Below are positions 6,979 through 16,741 of a stretch of DNA of 59,460 nucleotides, in pieces. The stretch's first letter is position 1. Every line of letters starts with the position of its first letter. The DNA is from Paenibacillus dakarensis (lineage in GTDB: Bacteria > Bacillota > Bacilli > Paenibacillales > Paenibacillaceae): NCBI RefSeq assembly GCF_001373415.1, contig NZ_CDSE01000016.1, positions 1 through 59,460 on the forward strand. The letters are read 5' to 3'. The notes beneath the pieces were generated by a model. That model searched no databases, was not told the DNA's origin, and saw nothing but the letters and a program-made list of their open reading frames with translations. Made by a program: the position numbers and the translations under genes.

Positions 6979-8562
6979 TTAGCCTTTGTATGAATCGTCA
7001 TTGCTGCGGTTAGGACGACGATCTCCGCTGTTCGTACGCGGTTTACGGTCACCGCTATTGTTGCGATCACGGTTGTATCCGCCACTACCGTCACGGTTGT
7101 ATCCGCCCTTGGAGTATCCCCCGCGTCCGCTACCACTGTTGTTACGGTCACGGTTGTATCCACCGCTGCTGTTACGGCCGTATCCACCACCATTAGAAGG
7201 TTTACGTCCGCTGCGGATATCCGGTTTCCGGCGTTTAGCACGAATCGGATCTTCCGGTGTAAGCTGTACTTCTGCTTCTTTTTTAGCATCGCCAGTCAAT
7301 AGCTTCATAGCCGCTGCAAGCAATTGTACAGAGTCATATTGCTCCAGAAGCTGAATAGCCAAACCTTTATACTCGTTAAGCTCACCATTCTCGACAATTT
7401 CGAGAACCCGCTCTGCTGTAACACGCTGTTTACCTTCAATAGCCTCAGCCATCGTAGGAAGCGGTTTGCGCGGAATACGGTGGCGTGTTACACGCTCGAT
7501 AAAGTGTAAATGATCAATTTCCCGAGGAGTTACAAAAGACCATGCAGTACCTTCTTTACCAGCACGTCCTGTACGTCCAATACGGTGTACATAGCTTTCC
7601 GGATCTTGAGGAAGGTCAAAGTTCACAACATGGGAAACGCCTGACACATCAAGACCACGTGCAGCTACGTCTGTCGCAACCAAAACATCGATGCTTCCGT
7701 CACGGAATTTACGCATTACGGTATCACGCTGATGCTGGGACAAATCGCCATGCAGGCCGTCCGCAGAATAACCGCGTTTTTGCAGCGCTTCAGCCAATTC
7801 ATCTACCCGGCGCTTCGTACGTCCGAATACGATTGCAAGCTCTGGAGATTCCATATCAATCAAACGGCTGAGAGCTTCAAATTTTTGACGCTCCGGCACT
7901 TCGATATATGCTTGATCGATCAATGGAGCAGCTACATGTTTAGGAATAACGGATACATGTTCGGGATTTTTCAGGAATTGCTGTGCAAGCTTATGAATGT
8001 TAGGAGGCATGGTGGCTGAGAATAGCAAAGTCTGACGTTCTTCTGGTACTTGCTTCAAGATGGATTGAATATCCTCCATGAAGCCCATATCCAGCATTTC
8101 ATCCGCTTCATCCAGAACGACGGTTTGAACATCGTCGAGGCGGATCGTTTTTCTGTTGATGTGATCAAGCAAACGCCCTGGTGTTCCGATAATAATCTGA
8201 GGCTTCTTTTTCAAAGCGCGGATTTGACGGCCGATATCTTGACCGCCATAAATTGGAAGGGAGCGAATCCCTTTAAAACGGGCTAGTTTACCGATCTCTT
8301 CGGCAACCTGAATCGCCAATTCACGAGTCGGGGTCATTATGAGTGCAACAATCCGTTCCTCTTCTTTAGAGATCTTACTGATCAGTGGAAGGCCGAAAGC
8401 AGCTGTTTTACCAGTACCTGTCTGCGCTTGTCCAATCATGTCTTTACCTGAGATTGCAATTGGAATAGACTGTGATTGAATCGGAGTGGCTTCTTCAAAG
8501 CCCAGCTCTGTTATTGCCTGGAGCACCTGGGGCTCCAAGCCAAAATCTGCAAATGTTTTCAA
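6979..8562 (-). CDS. cshA: DEAD-box ATP-dependent RNA helicase, CshA-like
   Basis: A 527-residue helicase that unwinds structured RNA in cold adaptation, ribosome assembly or mRNA decay. Motifs in order: Q motif ([13 protein letters not shown]), Walker [24 protein letters not shown], then helicase C domain motifs ending [10 protein letters not shown] (about residue 330). The C-terminal tail (about 450-527) is a low-complexity Gly/Arg/Asn region with repeated GGYNRD and RNNSG units, typical of RNA-binding tails. The TTG at 8562 has AAGGAG 10 nt upstream and gives the family start [11 protein letters not shown]; the ATG at 8571 lies 1 nt after the same site and is less likely. The leader is about 210 nt. 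Confidence 0.92.
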   Translation of the reverse strand: MKTFADFGLEPQVLQAITELGFEEATPIQSQSIPIAISGKDMIGQAQTGTGKTAAFGLPLISKISKEEERIVALIMTPTRELAIQVAEEIGKLARFKGIRSLPIYGGQDIGRQIRALKKKPQIIIGTPGRLLDHINRKTIRLDDVQTVVLDEADEMLDMGFMEDIQSILKQVPEERQTLLFSATMPPNIHKLAQQFLKNPEHVSVIPKHVAAPLIDQAYIEVPERQKFEALSRLIDMESPELAIVFGRTKRRVDELAEALQKRGYSADGLHGDLSQHQRDTVMRKFRDGSIDVLVATDVAARGLDVSGVSHVVNFDLPQDPESYVHRIGRTGRAGKEGTAWSFVTPREIDHLHFIERVTRHRIPRKPLPTMAEAIEGKQRVTAERVLEIVENGELNEYKGLAIQLLEQYDSVQLLAAAMKLLTGDAKKEAEVQLTPEDPIRAKRRKPDIRSGRKPSNGGGYGRNSSGGYNRDRNNSGSGRGGYSKGGYNRDGSGGYNRDRNNSGDRKPRTNSGDRRPNRSNDDSYKG

Positions 8563-8788
8563 TAGGTTCATACTCCTTCTATATAGTGGACATACCACTT
8601 TCTTCTCTGTATTCTTAAGTAGCGGTAACGTTCATAGGCTTTCCCGGCCCGCAGAATCTTCTGCACAAAGGTGAGCCGTTGTTTTTTCTTGCCGCCAGTC
8701 CTTGGGTCGGCTAATGTATAATCATCCTGTTAAGCATCCAAAGTTTTCATAGTAACGGACTACTCAAGAATATCCAACACTCATTATA
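8563..8788 (-). promoter_or_regulatory. Long 5' leader and promoter of the helicase gene
   Basis: On the complement, an extended -10 (TGGTATAAT, hexamer at 8783-8788) predicts a start at about 8776, about 210 nt before the TTG. The leader holds very short upstream reading frames (for example a six-codon ATG AAA ACT TTG GAT GCT TAA) and a GCAGAA/TTCTGC hairpin. Long leaders on helicase genes commonly mediate cold or autoregulatory control; that role here is inferred. Confidence 0.45.
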
Positions 8789-8853
8789 CCACAAAACAAA
8801 TCTGGAATACCAGCAAGCTCCTTTTACTCATACTACTTCAGAGGTGATACCTT

Positions 8854-9675
8854 TTGCTTAAACAAATTTGGAGCTATGTCGTCATTCTATTCAGCGGGCT
8901 CGTCATTGCATGCGGATTTAATCTTTTTTTGATCCCTCATCATGTACTTAGCGGAGGGGTATCCGGCCTTGCCATGCTAATCGGCTACTTCTCCCCATTT
9001 AATATTAGTGTCATGTATTTTGTACTTAATATTCCAATCCTGATTGCAGGATGGATAAAACTGGGTAAACGGTTTATATGGCTCAGCATCGTGTCCGTTA
9101 TCGTGGTTACGGTCTTGCTGGAGATTATTCCAGTTACCCCTGTTGCTTCTGACATGCTTTTATCTTCTGTATTTGGCGGTGTTCTTGTAGGAGTCGGCGG
9201 AGGCTTGTCCTTTCGCATTGGAGGCTCAACAGGAGGGTTTGATATCATCGGCTCCATCGTTACCCGTTATCGGGACTTTCCGGTCGGAACCTTGCTTGTA
9301 GGAATGAATACCTTGGTAATTCTTGCCGTGGCCTATCTCGAAGGAGACTGGAATCTGGCCCTGGCATCCATGCTGTCGATATATGTTACCGGAAAAGTGA
9401 TCGACCTTATTCATATCAGCCACATCAAAGTGACGGTGTTCATTGTTACAGATCGAACGGAGGTACTGCTTGACCAATTACTCAAACGGCCTCGTGGAAT
9501 TACGAAGATCAAGACCGAGGGTGCCTTTAGCCATAAAGAAAAAGACATGCTTATGACCGTTACGACAAGATATGAGCTTGCAGAACTAAAAAGTATTATT
9601 ACAAAGACAGATCCAGAGGCTTTTGTTAATGTTGTTGAAACGGTTGCGGTCATGGGGCAATTCCGCAGAAGTTAG
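8854..9675 (+). CDS. YitT family membrane protein (DUF161/DUF2179)
   Basis: A 273-residue protein with five or six membrane helices in the first 180 residues and a soluble C-terminal DUF2179 domain (about 190-270). The start MLKQIWSYVVILFSGLVIACGFNLF and the GGSTGGFDI segment are characteristic of the family. Function unknown; the C-terminal domain has been suggested to bind a small ligand. TTG start with GAGGTGAT 5 nt upstream. Diverges from the helicase gene. Confidence 0.88.
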   Translation: MLKQIWSYVVILFSGLVIACGFNLFLIPHHVLSGGVSGLAMLIGYFSPFNISVMYFVLNIPILIAGWIKLGKRFIWLSIVSVIVVTVLLEIIPVTPVASDMLLSSVFGGVLVGVGGGLSFRIGGSTGGFDIIGSIVTRYRDFPVGTLLVGMNTLVILAVAYLEGDWNLALASMLSIYVTGKVIDLIHISHIKVTVFIVTDRTEVLLDQLLKRPRGITKIKTEGAFSHKEKDMLMTVTTRYELAELKSIITKTDPEAFVNVVETVAVMGQFRRS

Positions 9676-9846
9676 TTTTTTCCAATCCTAAAGATAAACA
9701 TCAATAATTTGTGGTATAATATCCGTGTACAGTCCTTACAATATTCTTGAGGAATTCTTAACAGCCCTCAGCAATTTTCTGAGCTTTTCCGTTTTACTGC
9801 AGACGTCCAGCCTAACCTAACGACTAGGAAGGAAAGGGTGATTTTT

Positions 9847-10041
9847 GTGGAAATGGAAACTGTAAAACTGTCAGAAATCGTCTTGAAATGGTTTCCGGAC
9901 ATGATGCCTTTCTTTAGACAGAACGAGCTCAATTCCGTAATCGTTCTGCGGGACGGCTTAAGTATTCTGGAAGAGGACGATGCATTAGAGATTATTCAAT
10001 ACAGTATTTATGAGCATCAGAATCAAGCGTACCTTCATTAA
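9847..10041 (+). CDS. Small hypothetical protein
   Basis: A 64-residue acidic cytosolic protein starting MEMETVKLSEIVLKWFPDMMPFF. Not recognised. GTG at 9847 has AAGGG 8 nt upstream; a GTG at 9838 would add three residues but lies within that ribosome binding site. An extended -10 (TGGTATAAT, 9712-9720) sits about 120 nt upstream. No membrane segment or metal motif. The following 280 bp up to the next gene show only A/T-rich promoter-like sequence. Confidence 0.6.
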   Translation: MEMETVKLSEIVLKWFPDMMPFFRQNELNSVIVLRDGLSILEEDDALEIIQYSIYEHQNQAYLH

Positions 10042-10325
10042 CATTTTTATAATCGTCAAAAGATTTTACTGTAAGTGCCGTTTTTCCCGGGTATCGACCG
10101 TGGAGAGGCGGCATTTTCCACCTTTTCTCCCTACAAAATTTCTATCCTTTTCTTAACTTTCCGTTTAATCCCTTTCGTTTTCGTTTAAAAACACAAGGTA
10201 ACTGGTTTATATAAAAAACCCCCGTCAATTACAATCTCATCTTCTAAGTAACAAACCTGTTCTTTTTATTAACTGGATTTCCATTATAATCAATTCGGGA
10301 ATGCATATAAGGGAGAGAAGCAATT

Positions 10326-11492
10326 ATGAACATCATCTTAGCATTACTGATCTGGGCAGCAGGAGGTATGGGAACAATCCCACAAACAGACGGACAGGCG
10401 GTCAGTTTGATTCAAAGTTCCGTAAATTCCGCTATGCAGCAGAACAAAGAAAACACGAATGCTAGTCCACAATCAGCGGTTAAGGAAGACCCCCAAGAAG
10501 AAGCGCCTAAAGTTAAAGGAGTTTATGTTACTGCATATAGTGCGGGTGGATCACGCATGAATGAGCTCGTTGATTTATTAGACAAGACGGAATTAAATGC
10601 GATGGTTATCGACATCAAGGATGATGAAGGATACATAACTTATAAGACAGATAACCCTAAACTTCTGGAAATGGGAAAGCCTCAGCCGTTCATCAAGGAT
10701 ATGGATAAATTAATGAAGCGGCTTGAGAAGCATGATATCTATCCTATTGCGAGAATTGTGGTGTTCAAGGATACGATTTTAGCCAAGAAAAATCCCGAGC
10801 TTTCATTCCGAAAGGCTGATGGCAGTGTATGGGCGAATGGCGGTGGTGACAGCTTTGTTAACCCATACAATAAAGAGGTGTGGGATTATAACATTGAAAT
10901 CGCCAAAGAAGCAGCCAAACTCGGATTCAAGGAAATCCAGTTTGATTACGTACGTTTTCCGGAAGGGTTCGAGAAACGCGCTGACTCTCTAAAATACACA
11001 AAAAATGATCAATCGCGTGTAGATATTGTCTCGGAATTTGTGAAATATGCCCGTAAAGAACTGGCTCCACTCGGCATTCGAGTGTCTGTTGACATTTTCG
11101 GGTATGCTGCTTCTGTTCCTGCTGCTGAAGGAATTGGCCAAGACTTCGTTAAAATTTCCAAGCATGTCGATGTAATCAGTCCTATGGTATATCCGAGCCA
11201 CTACACCACCGGATGGTTTGGTTCCAAAGTACCCGACAAGGCACCTTACCAGACGATCAAAGGCTCCATGCAAGATACTCATAAAAAACTTGACCCGCTT
11301 GGTTCGTATAAACCGATCATCAGGCCTTGGATTCAAGATTTTACAGCCAGCTGGCTCGGCAGCGGCAACTATATGAAATATGGAAAGAAAGAAATTGAAG
11401 AACAGATCCGGGGGCTCAAAGACATGAATGTTGATGAATACCTGCTCTGGAATGCAGCAAACCGTTATACCAAGGACGTAAATTACAAGTAA
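10326..11492 (+). CDS. Secreted putative glycoside hydrolase (DUF4015-like TIM barrel)
   Basis: A 388-residue exported protein. A short N-terminal hydrophobic segment (MNIILALLIWAAGGMG) is followed by a linker and, from about residue 65, a TIM-barrel-like domain beginning KVKGVYVTAYSAGGSRM. Conserved acidic patches typical of the family include VIDIKDDEG, EIQFDYVRFPEG and SVDIFGY. Relatives are annotated as putative glycosidases, but no substrate has been established to my knowledge. ATG with GGGAGAG upstream. Monocistronic, ending in a strong hairpin terminator. Confidence 0.82.
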   Translation: MNIILALLIWAAGGMGTIPQTDGQAVSLIQSSVNSAMQQNKENTNASPQSAVKEDPQEEAPKVKGVYVTAYSAGGSRMNELVDLLDKTELNAMVIDIKDDEGYITYKTDNPKLLEMGKPQPFIKDMDKLMKRLEKHDIYPIARIVVFKDTILAKKNPELSFRKADGSVWANGGGDSFVNPYNKEVWDYNIEIAKEAAKLGFKEIQFDYVRFPEGFEKRADSLKYTKNDQSRVDIVSEFVKYARKELAPLGIRVSVDIFGYAASVPAAEGIGQDFVKISKHVDVISPMVYPSHYTTGWFGSKVPDKAPYQTIKGSMQDTHKKLDPLGSYKPIIRPWIQDFTASWLGSGNYMKYGKKEIEEQIRGLKDMNVDEYLLWNAANRYTKDVNYK

Positions 11493-11514
11493 ACTGTACT
11501 GATGAATATGATCG

Positions 11515-11546
11515 AAAAGTCCGGCATTTCTTGCCGGGCTTTTTTT
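11515..11546 (+). terminator. Terminator of the putative glycoside hydrolase gene
   Basis: CCGGCA/TGCCGG stem with a 5-nt loop followed by a seven-T run. Confidence 0.85.
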
Positions 11547-11584
11547 ATGCTCTCTAGAATCCCTTAACAAGGCATGTTGAACCT

Positions 11585-11614
11585 GAAAAAGTCCCGCAGG
11601 ATTTCCTGCGGGAC
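11585..11614 (-). terminator. Terminator of pfkA
   Basis: GTCCCGCAGGA/TCCTGCGGGAC perfect stem; on the complement it is followed by TTTTT. Confidence 0.85.
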
Positions 11615-11629
11615 CGATAACACTAAAGC

Positions 11630-12601
11630 TTACTGAGACAGGCGCAATGCAAGCTCGTACATATCCATATCGAAATCTTTCTTCGTATTTACGACTTTAT
11701 CAATATCCGTAAGAACGAGTTCGCCTTTAATGAGGCCACAGCCCTTATCGGACTCCCCTTGAATTAGACTGCGGACAGCAAAGTCACCTAATCTGCTTGC
11801 AAGGTTACGGTCAAACGGAGTAGGAGCTCCACCACGCTGAATATGACCCAGAACCGTTACACGTGCATCAATGGAAGCATGACGCTGCTTAAGCTCCTCA
11901 GCGATGTCTTCCCCACGTCCAACACCTTCGGCCACAATAACAATACTGTGACGCTTGCCTTTCTCGAAATTCTCTCTCATCCGATTGGCAATTTCATCCA
12001 TATTATACGGTACTTCCGGCACCAGAATCGCCTCAGCACCTGAAGCGAGACCTGCATGTAATGCAATGTCTCCACAATGACGTCCCATAACCTCTACAAC
12101 AGAAGAACGGGCGTGTGACGACATGGTATCACGCAATTTATTAACAGCGTCGACCACTACGCTTACTGCAGTGTCAAAACCAATTGTGTAATCGGTGAAA
12201 GAGATGTCATTGTCAATGGTACCCGGCAGTCCCATCGTTTTGATTCCCAGCTTGCTTAGTTTATTCGCACCTTGATACGAGCCATCACCGCCAATTACAA
12301 CAAGGCCATCAATACCATGCTGATTCAGTACATCCGCACCTCTCTGCTGGCCTTCAAGCGTCTTGAATTCCGGACAACGAGCAGATTGGAGGATGGTTCC
12401 CCCGCGTTGAATGATATCGCCCACACTGCGCAGATCCATTTTGTAAATCTCGTTGTTGAGCAAACCTTGATATCCTCTTTGAACTCCATACACTTCAAGC
12501 CCATAATACAAACCGCTCCGAACAACGGCACGCAATGCTGCGTTCATCCCTTGGGAGTCTCCCCCGCTTGTTAATACTGCGATTCTTTTAACTTCTGCCA
12601 T
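11630..12601 (-). CDS. pfkA: 6-phosphofructokinase
   Basis: ATP-dependent phosphorylation of fructose 6-phosphate, the committed step of glycolysis. The 323-residue protein matches bacterial PfkA length. Visible motifs: RIAVLTSGGDSQGMNA at the N terminus (nucleotide binding), GGDGS at about residue 103, PGTIDNDI with catalytic Asp at about 128, and EVMGRHCGD. The ATG at 12601 has AAGGAGG 8 nt upstream; the frame opens further upstream without support. It follows ytpB by 20 nt and is probably co-transcribed with it, rather than sitting in the accDA-pfkA-pyk arrangement of Bacillus subtilis. Confidence 0.97.
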   Translation of the reverse strand: MAEVKRIAVLTSGGDSQGMNAALRAVVRSGLYYGLEVYGVQRGYQGLLNNEIYKMDLRSVGDIIQRGGTILQSARCPEFKTLEGQQRGADVLNQHGIDGLVVIGGDGSYQGANKLSKLGIKTMGLPGTIDNDISFTDYTIGFDTAVSVVVDAVNKLRDTMSSHARSSVVEVMGRHCGDIALHAGLASGAEAILVPEVPYNMDEIANRMRENFEKGKRHSIVIVAEGVGRGEDIAEELKQRHASIDARVTVLGHIQRGGAPTPFDRNLASRLGDFAVRSLIQGESDKGCGLIKGELVLTDIDKVVNTKKDFDMDMYELALRLSQ

Positions 12602-12621
12602 GTAGTTATTCCTCCTTATTG

Positions 12622-13704
12622 TCACTCATTCTTATGTCTGCGGATCCACTGACTGTTGACAAAAAAGAAAAGACGCGTCATCGGACTTCCCTTCATCAAC
12701 CGTCTGGATATGGAGCGAACTAATTCTTGTTCGCTGACTTTGGGATCGGATAAATATAAAGCCAGTAATCCCTCAATGATCATGCGATGAAAAGAGGCTG
12801 ACGGGATATTCCCGATGTCCTTCCGCGCCCACTCAACAATGGAGGTGATACGGTTCAGCATCGTTTCGGCGTCTTCATAATAATTGCAGAAGTTGAGATC
12901 GCCCCCGATTCTGTCTTCATCCTGATCGATTAGATAATCCAGCATAATGTGGAGACTGCATACATTGGGAAAATAAGATGCATGAATGGCAGACGCATCC
13001 TTATCGTCCAAAAACGGGTCCGTTGCAGCCAAAAACAACATGAATACCCCAAGAGTGGAACCTGTTGCAGCAGCAAATTCATTCCATCTCAGATGAGGTG
13101 TCAGATGGGCATGCTGTGACCACCAATCCAATAGTGCAGCCTCTCTTTTTTCCGGGTGGATATGCTTATACACCTGCAGATCAACATACAGCTTGGCCAA
13201 ATCAAGTATGTACAGCTTGGCGGCTTCATATCCTGCAAGTTGACTAATACATTCTCGACAGGTCTGTACCAGGCGTCCAAGATAACCGCCGTCTTCTTTT
13301 TCCGATCGCAGCAAATAATAATCCGCCGCCTCCCGATCCGGAGATACAGCATCAAGCATGGATTGATGCAGCTGTCTGAAATCTGCAGGGTCCAGGGAAG
13401 TACTGCGATCGCATAAATTATCGAGATAGTCACTAATCGTTTGATATGCCACAATTAATGGAATCAATATATGCTTATCTGGTAAGCTTGCCGCAGCATA
13501 AACCGCTCCGCCCTGACAATGAAATTTTTTGGTCTCAATGCTGGCAAGCGCCTGCTTTCGGAGTTCTTCGTCAGGAATTTGTTCGGCGTCTAAACGCCAC
13601 TTTTCCAGCTCGGCTTCCACTTCCGGGAGTATGTATTTATACACTCGGCTCATAAGGCTAACCGGACTTCGCGGAACTTTGCGGCTCAGCTCTTGATCAT
13701 TCAA
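12622..13704 (-). CDS. ytpB: Tetraprenyl-beta-curcumene synthase (YtpB, DUF2600)
   Basis: A 360-residue protein of the DUF2600 family, whose Bacillus member YtpB is a class IB terpene cyclase making tetraprenyl-beta-curcumene from a C35 prenyl diphosphate. Acidic metal-binding motifs are visible: SDYLDNLCD (about residue 90) and LDYLIDQDEDRIGGD (about residue 255). The TTG at 13704 has GGAGG 9 nt upstream; the ATG at 13722 has no ribosome binding site. A/T-rich sequence with several possible -10 elements lies upstream. Followed 20 nt later by pfkA. Confidence 0.85.
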   Translation of the reverse strand: MNDQELSRKVPRSPVSLMSRVYKYILPEVEAELEKWRLDAEQIPDEELRKQALASIETKKFHCQGGAVYAAASLPDKHILIPLIVAYQTISDYLDNLCDRSTSLDPADFRQLHQSMLDAVSPDREAADYYLLRSEKEDGGYLGRLVQTCRECISQLAGYEAAKLYILDLAKLYVDLQVYKHIHPEKREAALLDWWSQHAHLTPHLRWNEFAAATGSTLGVFMLFLAATDPFLDDKDASAIHASYFPNVCSLHIMLDYLIDQDEDRIGGDLNFCNYYEDAETMLNRITSIVEWARKDIGNIPSASFHRMIIEGLLALYLSDPKVSEQELVRSISRRLMKGSPMTRLFFFVNSQWIRRHKNE

Positions 13705-13817
13705 TGAACTCTGCCTCCACATGGTTGTCTTATTTTATAATATCCAAATCAAACCTATTATAATATGATCATCAATTTTGCACAAATAACACATATCACA
13801 TCATTTATTATAAACGA

Positions 13818-13853
13818 CAAAAAGACGCAGATCTTGTTCAAGATCTGCGTCTT
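13818..13853 (-). terminator. Terminator of the cold shock gene
   Basis: AAGACGCAGATC/GATCTGCGTCTT stem around an 8-nt loop; on the complement followed by TTTTTG. Confidence 0.8.
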
Positions 13854-13922
13854 CATGCCTAGTAAACAAACGTTCTGATTAAGAAATTTCTTAATCTATA
13901 AGATCTCCAGAATGGAGTTAAC

Positions 13923-14120
13923 TTACAGTTTAGTTACGTTGGCAGCTTGAGGACCACGGTTACCTTCAGTGATTTCGAATTCAACCTCTTGGCCTTCTTC
14001 CAAAGTTTTGAATCCATCTCCTTGGATTGCGGAGAAGTGTACGAATACGTCTTCGCCACCATCAACCGAAATGAAGCCGTAACCTTTTTCTGCATTAAAC
14101 CATTTAACTGTACCTTTCAA
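13923..14120 (-). CDS. Cold shock protein (CspA family)
   Basis: A 65-residue single CSD domain, a single-stranded nucleic acid chaperone. RNP1 (KGYGFISV, about residues 12-19) and RNP2 (VFVHFSAI, about 26-33) are intact. ATG with AGGAGG about 8 nt upstream. Ends in [14 protein letters not shown] as in Bacillus Csp proteins. Monocistronic and divergent from the small ORF at 14305. Confidence 0.96.
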   Translation of the reverse strand: MKGTVKWFNAEKGYGFISVDGGEDVFVHFSAIQGDGFKTLEEGQEVEFEITEGNRGPQAANVTKL

Positions 14121-14304
14121 ATGAACAACCTCCTAAAAATACCGCCATCTATGGCGAATACAGATATTATATCCCATGTTTTCTCACAATGCAATCTGTC
14201 ATTTTTTCTCAAATGGCCTTTTTTTACGTTTTTCTTATTTGCTTTTCCGGCAGATAGTGCGTTATCATTTACGAAAAAGCCCAATTGTAAACGGAGATAT
14301 GCAT

Positions 14305-14538
14305 ATGATAAAAAAACATGAAATTTACAAGAAAGACAAGTGGAACATGATGACGGTCGAGGTTCAGGGCCGGTATATTATTCTCCGGGAAATTTCCGAC
14401 CAATGGGGAGAAGAAACACATACTTTCATGAGCCGGCCAGCCTTAGTACAATGGGCTGAAAACCGTTTTTCTAAAGAAGAATATGAAGGAGAGGAAGAAG
14501 AATGGCAGCGCATCATGAACGCCATCAAGCAGGTATAG
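14305..14538 (+). CDS. Small hypothetical protein, acidic C terminus
   Basis: A 77-residue protein, not recognised. It has a short beta-rich N-terminal half (WNMMTVEVQGRYIILREISD) and an acidic tail. ATG at 14305 has GGAG 8 nt upstream; the ATG at 14299 is too close to it. The next small membrane protein starts 4 nt after its stop, which suggests translational coupling. Confidence 0.65.
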   Translation: MIKKHEIYKKDKWNMMTVEVQGRYIILREISDQWGEETHTFMSRPALVQWAENRFSKEEYEGEEEEWQRIMNAIKQV

Positions 14539-14542
14539 CCTG

Positions 14543-14728
14543 ATGGATTACACGAATGCGGTAATCTTCATTATTCTTGCTTTCAGCCTTGGGCTTATCA
14601 TGATCATGAATAAAGACCGTATACCTCAGAAGATTCGGAGAGGAATGGCCTTGACCTCTATCGCCTTGATCCTGTTTGCCTTCTACATTATTGTATATAG
14701 TTTGTTCACGATGGGTTCCTCTTCCTAA
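14543..14728 (+). CDS. Small membrane protein, two helices
   Basis: A 61-residue protein with hydrophobic segments at about residues 5-22 and 37-56 separated by a basic loop (NKDRIPQKIRR). Not recognised. There is no clear ribosome binding site; its start lies 4 nt after the upstream stop, so it is probably translated by coupling. Confidence 0.6.
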   Translation: MDYTNAVIFIILAFSLGLIMIMNKDRIPQKIRRGMALTSIALILFAFYIIVYSLFTMGSSS

Positions 14729-14795
14729 TTAATGGATGAAAGCAATGAGCGCGCGGCATACTATCCTGAGAAGTTTTTAACGAGGAGGTATACCC

Positions 14796-16715
14796 ATGAA
14801 GTCTGGAAAAGCACTTTGCCTGACTTTGGCGCTCATTCTCCTTCCCTTTCCTGTTATACATTCTGACAGTTCTGCAGAAGGAGCCCGGTCTATATCATAC
14901 TCTCATCATTTAAGGAGGATTCACATGGATAAGATTCTGAAACGTTCAGAAGTACCTGCCGAGCATCAATGGAAACTGCAGGATTTATTCCCGGATCAAC
15001 AAGCTTGGGACAATACTTACAGTGAAGTTCAGCGTTTAATGAAGACCGCAAAGGATTTTCAAGGCAAGCTAGACAATGCTGATTCCATCAAAAAGGCTTT
15101 TGAGCTTGAAGATGAACTGGGCCTGCACACCGAAAGATTGTACGTTTATGCCCATATGCACCATGATGAAGATACTGCGAACCCTACATATCAAGCGCTT
15201 ACGCAAAAAGCAAGAAAACTCAGCGTTGAGGTTGGGGAAGCCCTATCCTTCGTCACTCCTGAAATCCTGGCACTTTCAGAAACCGAACTTGATAAGCTGA
15301 TTGCTGATCCTTCGTTAGCAGATTACAAATTTACGCTCACGGAAATGAAACGCGAGAAAGCTCATATTCTGTCTAAAGCAGAGGAAGCGCTTTTGGCTCA
15401 GGTAGGAAATTTGTCTTCTGCACCGCAAACGATTTTTGGAATGATCAATAATGCTGACATGAAATTCCCGAAAATCAAAGACGAGAACGGTAAAGAAGTG
15501 GAATTGACACACGGCAGTTACATCCAGTTCCTTGAAAGCCCTGACCGCAAAGTGCGCGAAGCCGCATTCAAAGCGGTTTATGAAACATATGGTAAACAAA
15601 AGAACACCATTTCCGCTACACTCACGGCCAACGTTAACAAGAATATTTTTTATTCCCGTGTACGTAAATACCCTTCCGTTCTGGAAATGTCTCTGTACGG
15701 AGACAACATTCCGAAGGAAGTATATACAAACCTGATTGATACAATTCATGAAAGCCTGCCCCTTCTCCATCGTTACATGAACCTTCGCAAGAAGCTTCTC
15801 GGTGTAGATGAGCTTCATATGTACGATCTCTTTGCACCTCTGGTGGATGAATACAAAATGGATATTACCTACGAAGAAGCTAAGAAGACGATCAAGGAAG
15901 GCCTTCACCCTCTCGGTGAGGATTATCTGAATAATCTTCAGGACGGTTATGACAACGGCTGGATTGATGTATATGAGAATGAGAACAAACGAACAGGTGC
16001 TTACAGCTGGGGCGCTTACGGCACACACCCTTACGTTCTGCTGAACCATAAAGACAACCTGAACAGCATGTTCACATTGGCACATGAAATGGGCCACGCT
16101 TTGCATTCGTTCTACTCAGACACAAACCTGAAATATCGTGACGCCCAATATACCATTTTCCTAGCTGAGGTTGCTTCTACAACGAATGAAGCGCTCTTGA
16201 TGGATTATTTGCTCAAGAAATCAACCGATCCGAAGGAAAAAATGTACCTGCTTACGTATTATGCAGATCAGTTCCGTACAACGGTATTCCGTCAAACGAT
16301 GTTTGCCGAATTTGAGAAGATCGTCCACGAGCGTGCTGAAAGCGGCGACTCCCTGACACCACAGGAGCTTTCCGAAATCTACTATGACCTGAATGTTAAA
16401 TATCATGGTCCAGACATGGTTGTAGACAAGGAAATCGGCATGGAATGGGCACGTATTCCTCATTTCTACAACAGCTTCTATGTATATAAGTACGCAACAG
16501 GCTTCTCGGCAGCAACCAGCTTCTCCAAACAGATTCTTGAAGAAGGCCAGCCTGCCGTTGACCGCTACATCGGGTTCTTAAAGAGCGGCGGCAGTGATTT
16601 CTCCATTAATATTCTGAAAAAAGCAGGAGTGGATATGTCCTCGCCTGAACCGATCCGGGAAGCGATGAGTGTCTTCGAAAATGTCATTTCTCAAATGGAA
16701 GAGCTGACAAAATAA
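14796..16715 (+). CDS. pepF: Oligoendopeptidase F with alternative N-terminal signal sequence
   Basis: M3 zinc peptidase that degrades medium-length peptides. The zinc motif HEMGHALHS is at about residue 429 of the long form, with a downstream Glu in AEVASTTNEA. Two starts are both well supported and in frame. The ATG at 14796 has GAGGAGG 7 nt upstream and encodes a signal-like segment (MKSGKALCLTLALILLPFPV). The ATG at 14925 has AAGGAGG 6 nt upstream and gives the usual cytosolic start MDKILKRSEVPAEHQWKLQD. The long form is 639 residues, the short 596. Ends in a hairpin terminator. The enzyme assignment is secure; which isoforms exist is inference. Confidence 0.93.
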   Translation: MKSGKALCLTLALILLPFPVIHSDSSAEGARSISYSHHLRRIHMDKILKRSEVPAEHQWKLQDLFPDQQAWDNTYSEVQRLMKTAKDFQGKLDNADSIKKAFELEDELGLHTERLYVYAHMHHDEDTANPTYQALTQKARKLSVEVGEALSFVTPEILALSETELDKLIADPSLADYKFTLTEMKREKAHILSKAEEALLAQVGNLSSAPQTIFGMINNADMKFPKIKDENGKEVELTHGSYIQFLESPDRKVREAAFKAVYETYGKQKNTISATLTANVNKNIFYSRVRKYPSVLEMSLYGDNIPKEVYTNLIDTIHESLPLLHRYMNLRKKLLGVDELHMYDLFAPLVDEYKMDITYEEAKKTIKEGLHPLGEDYLNNLQDGYDNGWIDVYENENKRTGAYSWGAYGTHPYVLLNHKDNLNSMFTLAHEMGHALHSFYSDTNLKYRDAQYTIFLAEVASTTNEALLMDYLLKKSTDPKEKMYLLTYYADQFRTTVFRQTMFAEFEKIVHERAESGDSLTPQELSEIYYDLNVKYHGPDMVVDKEIGMEWARIPHFYNSFYVYKYATGFSAATSFSKQILEEGQPAVDRYIGFLKSGGSDFSINILKKAGVDMSSPEPIREAMSVFENVISQMEELTK

Positions 16716-16741
16716 GAAATTGATCGAGCGAATCCTGTAAT

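Noticed and set aside
6979..7289. Overlapping ORF with repeated V/T-rich sequence in the helicase tail
   Set aside because: It is a frame-shifted reading of the Gly/Asn/Arg repeats of the helicase C terminus.
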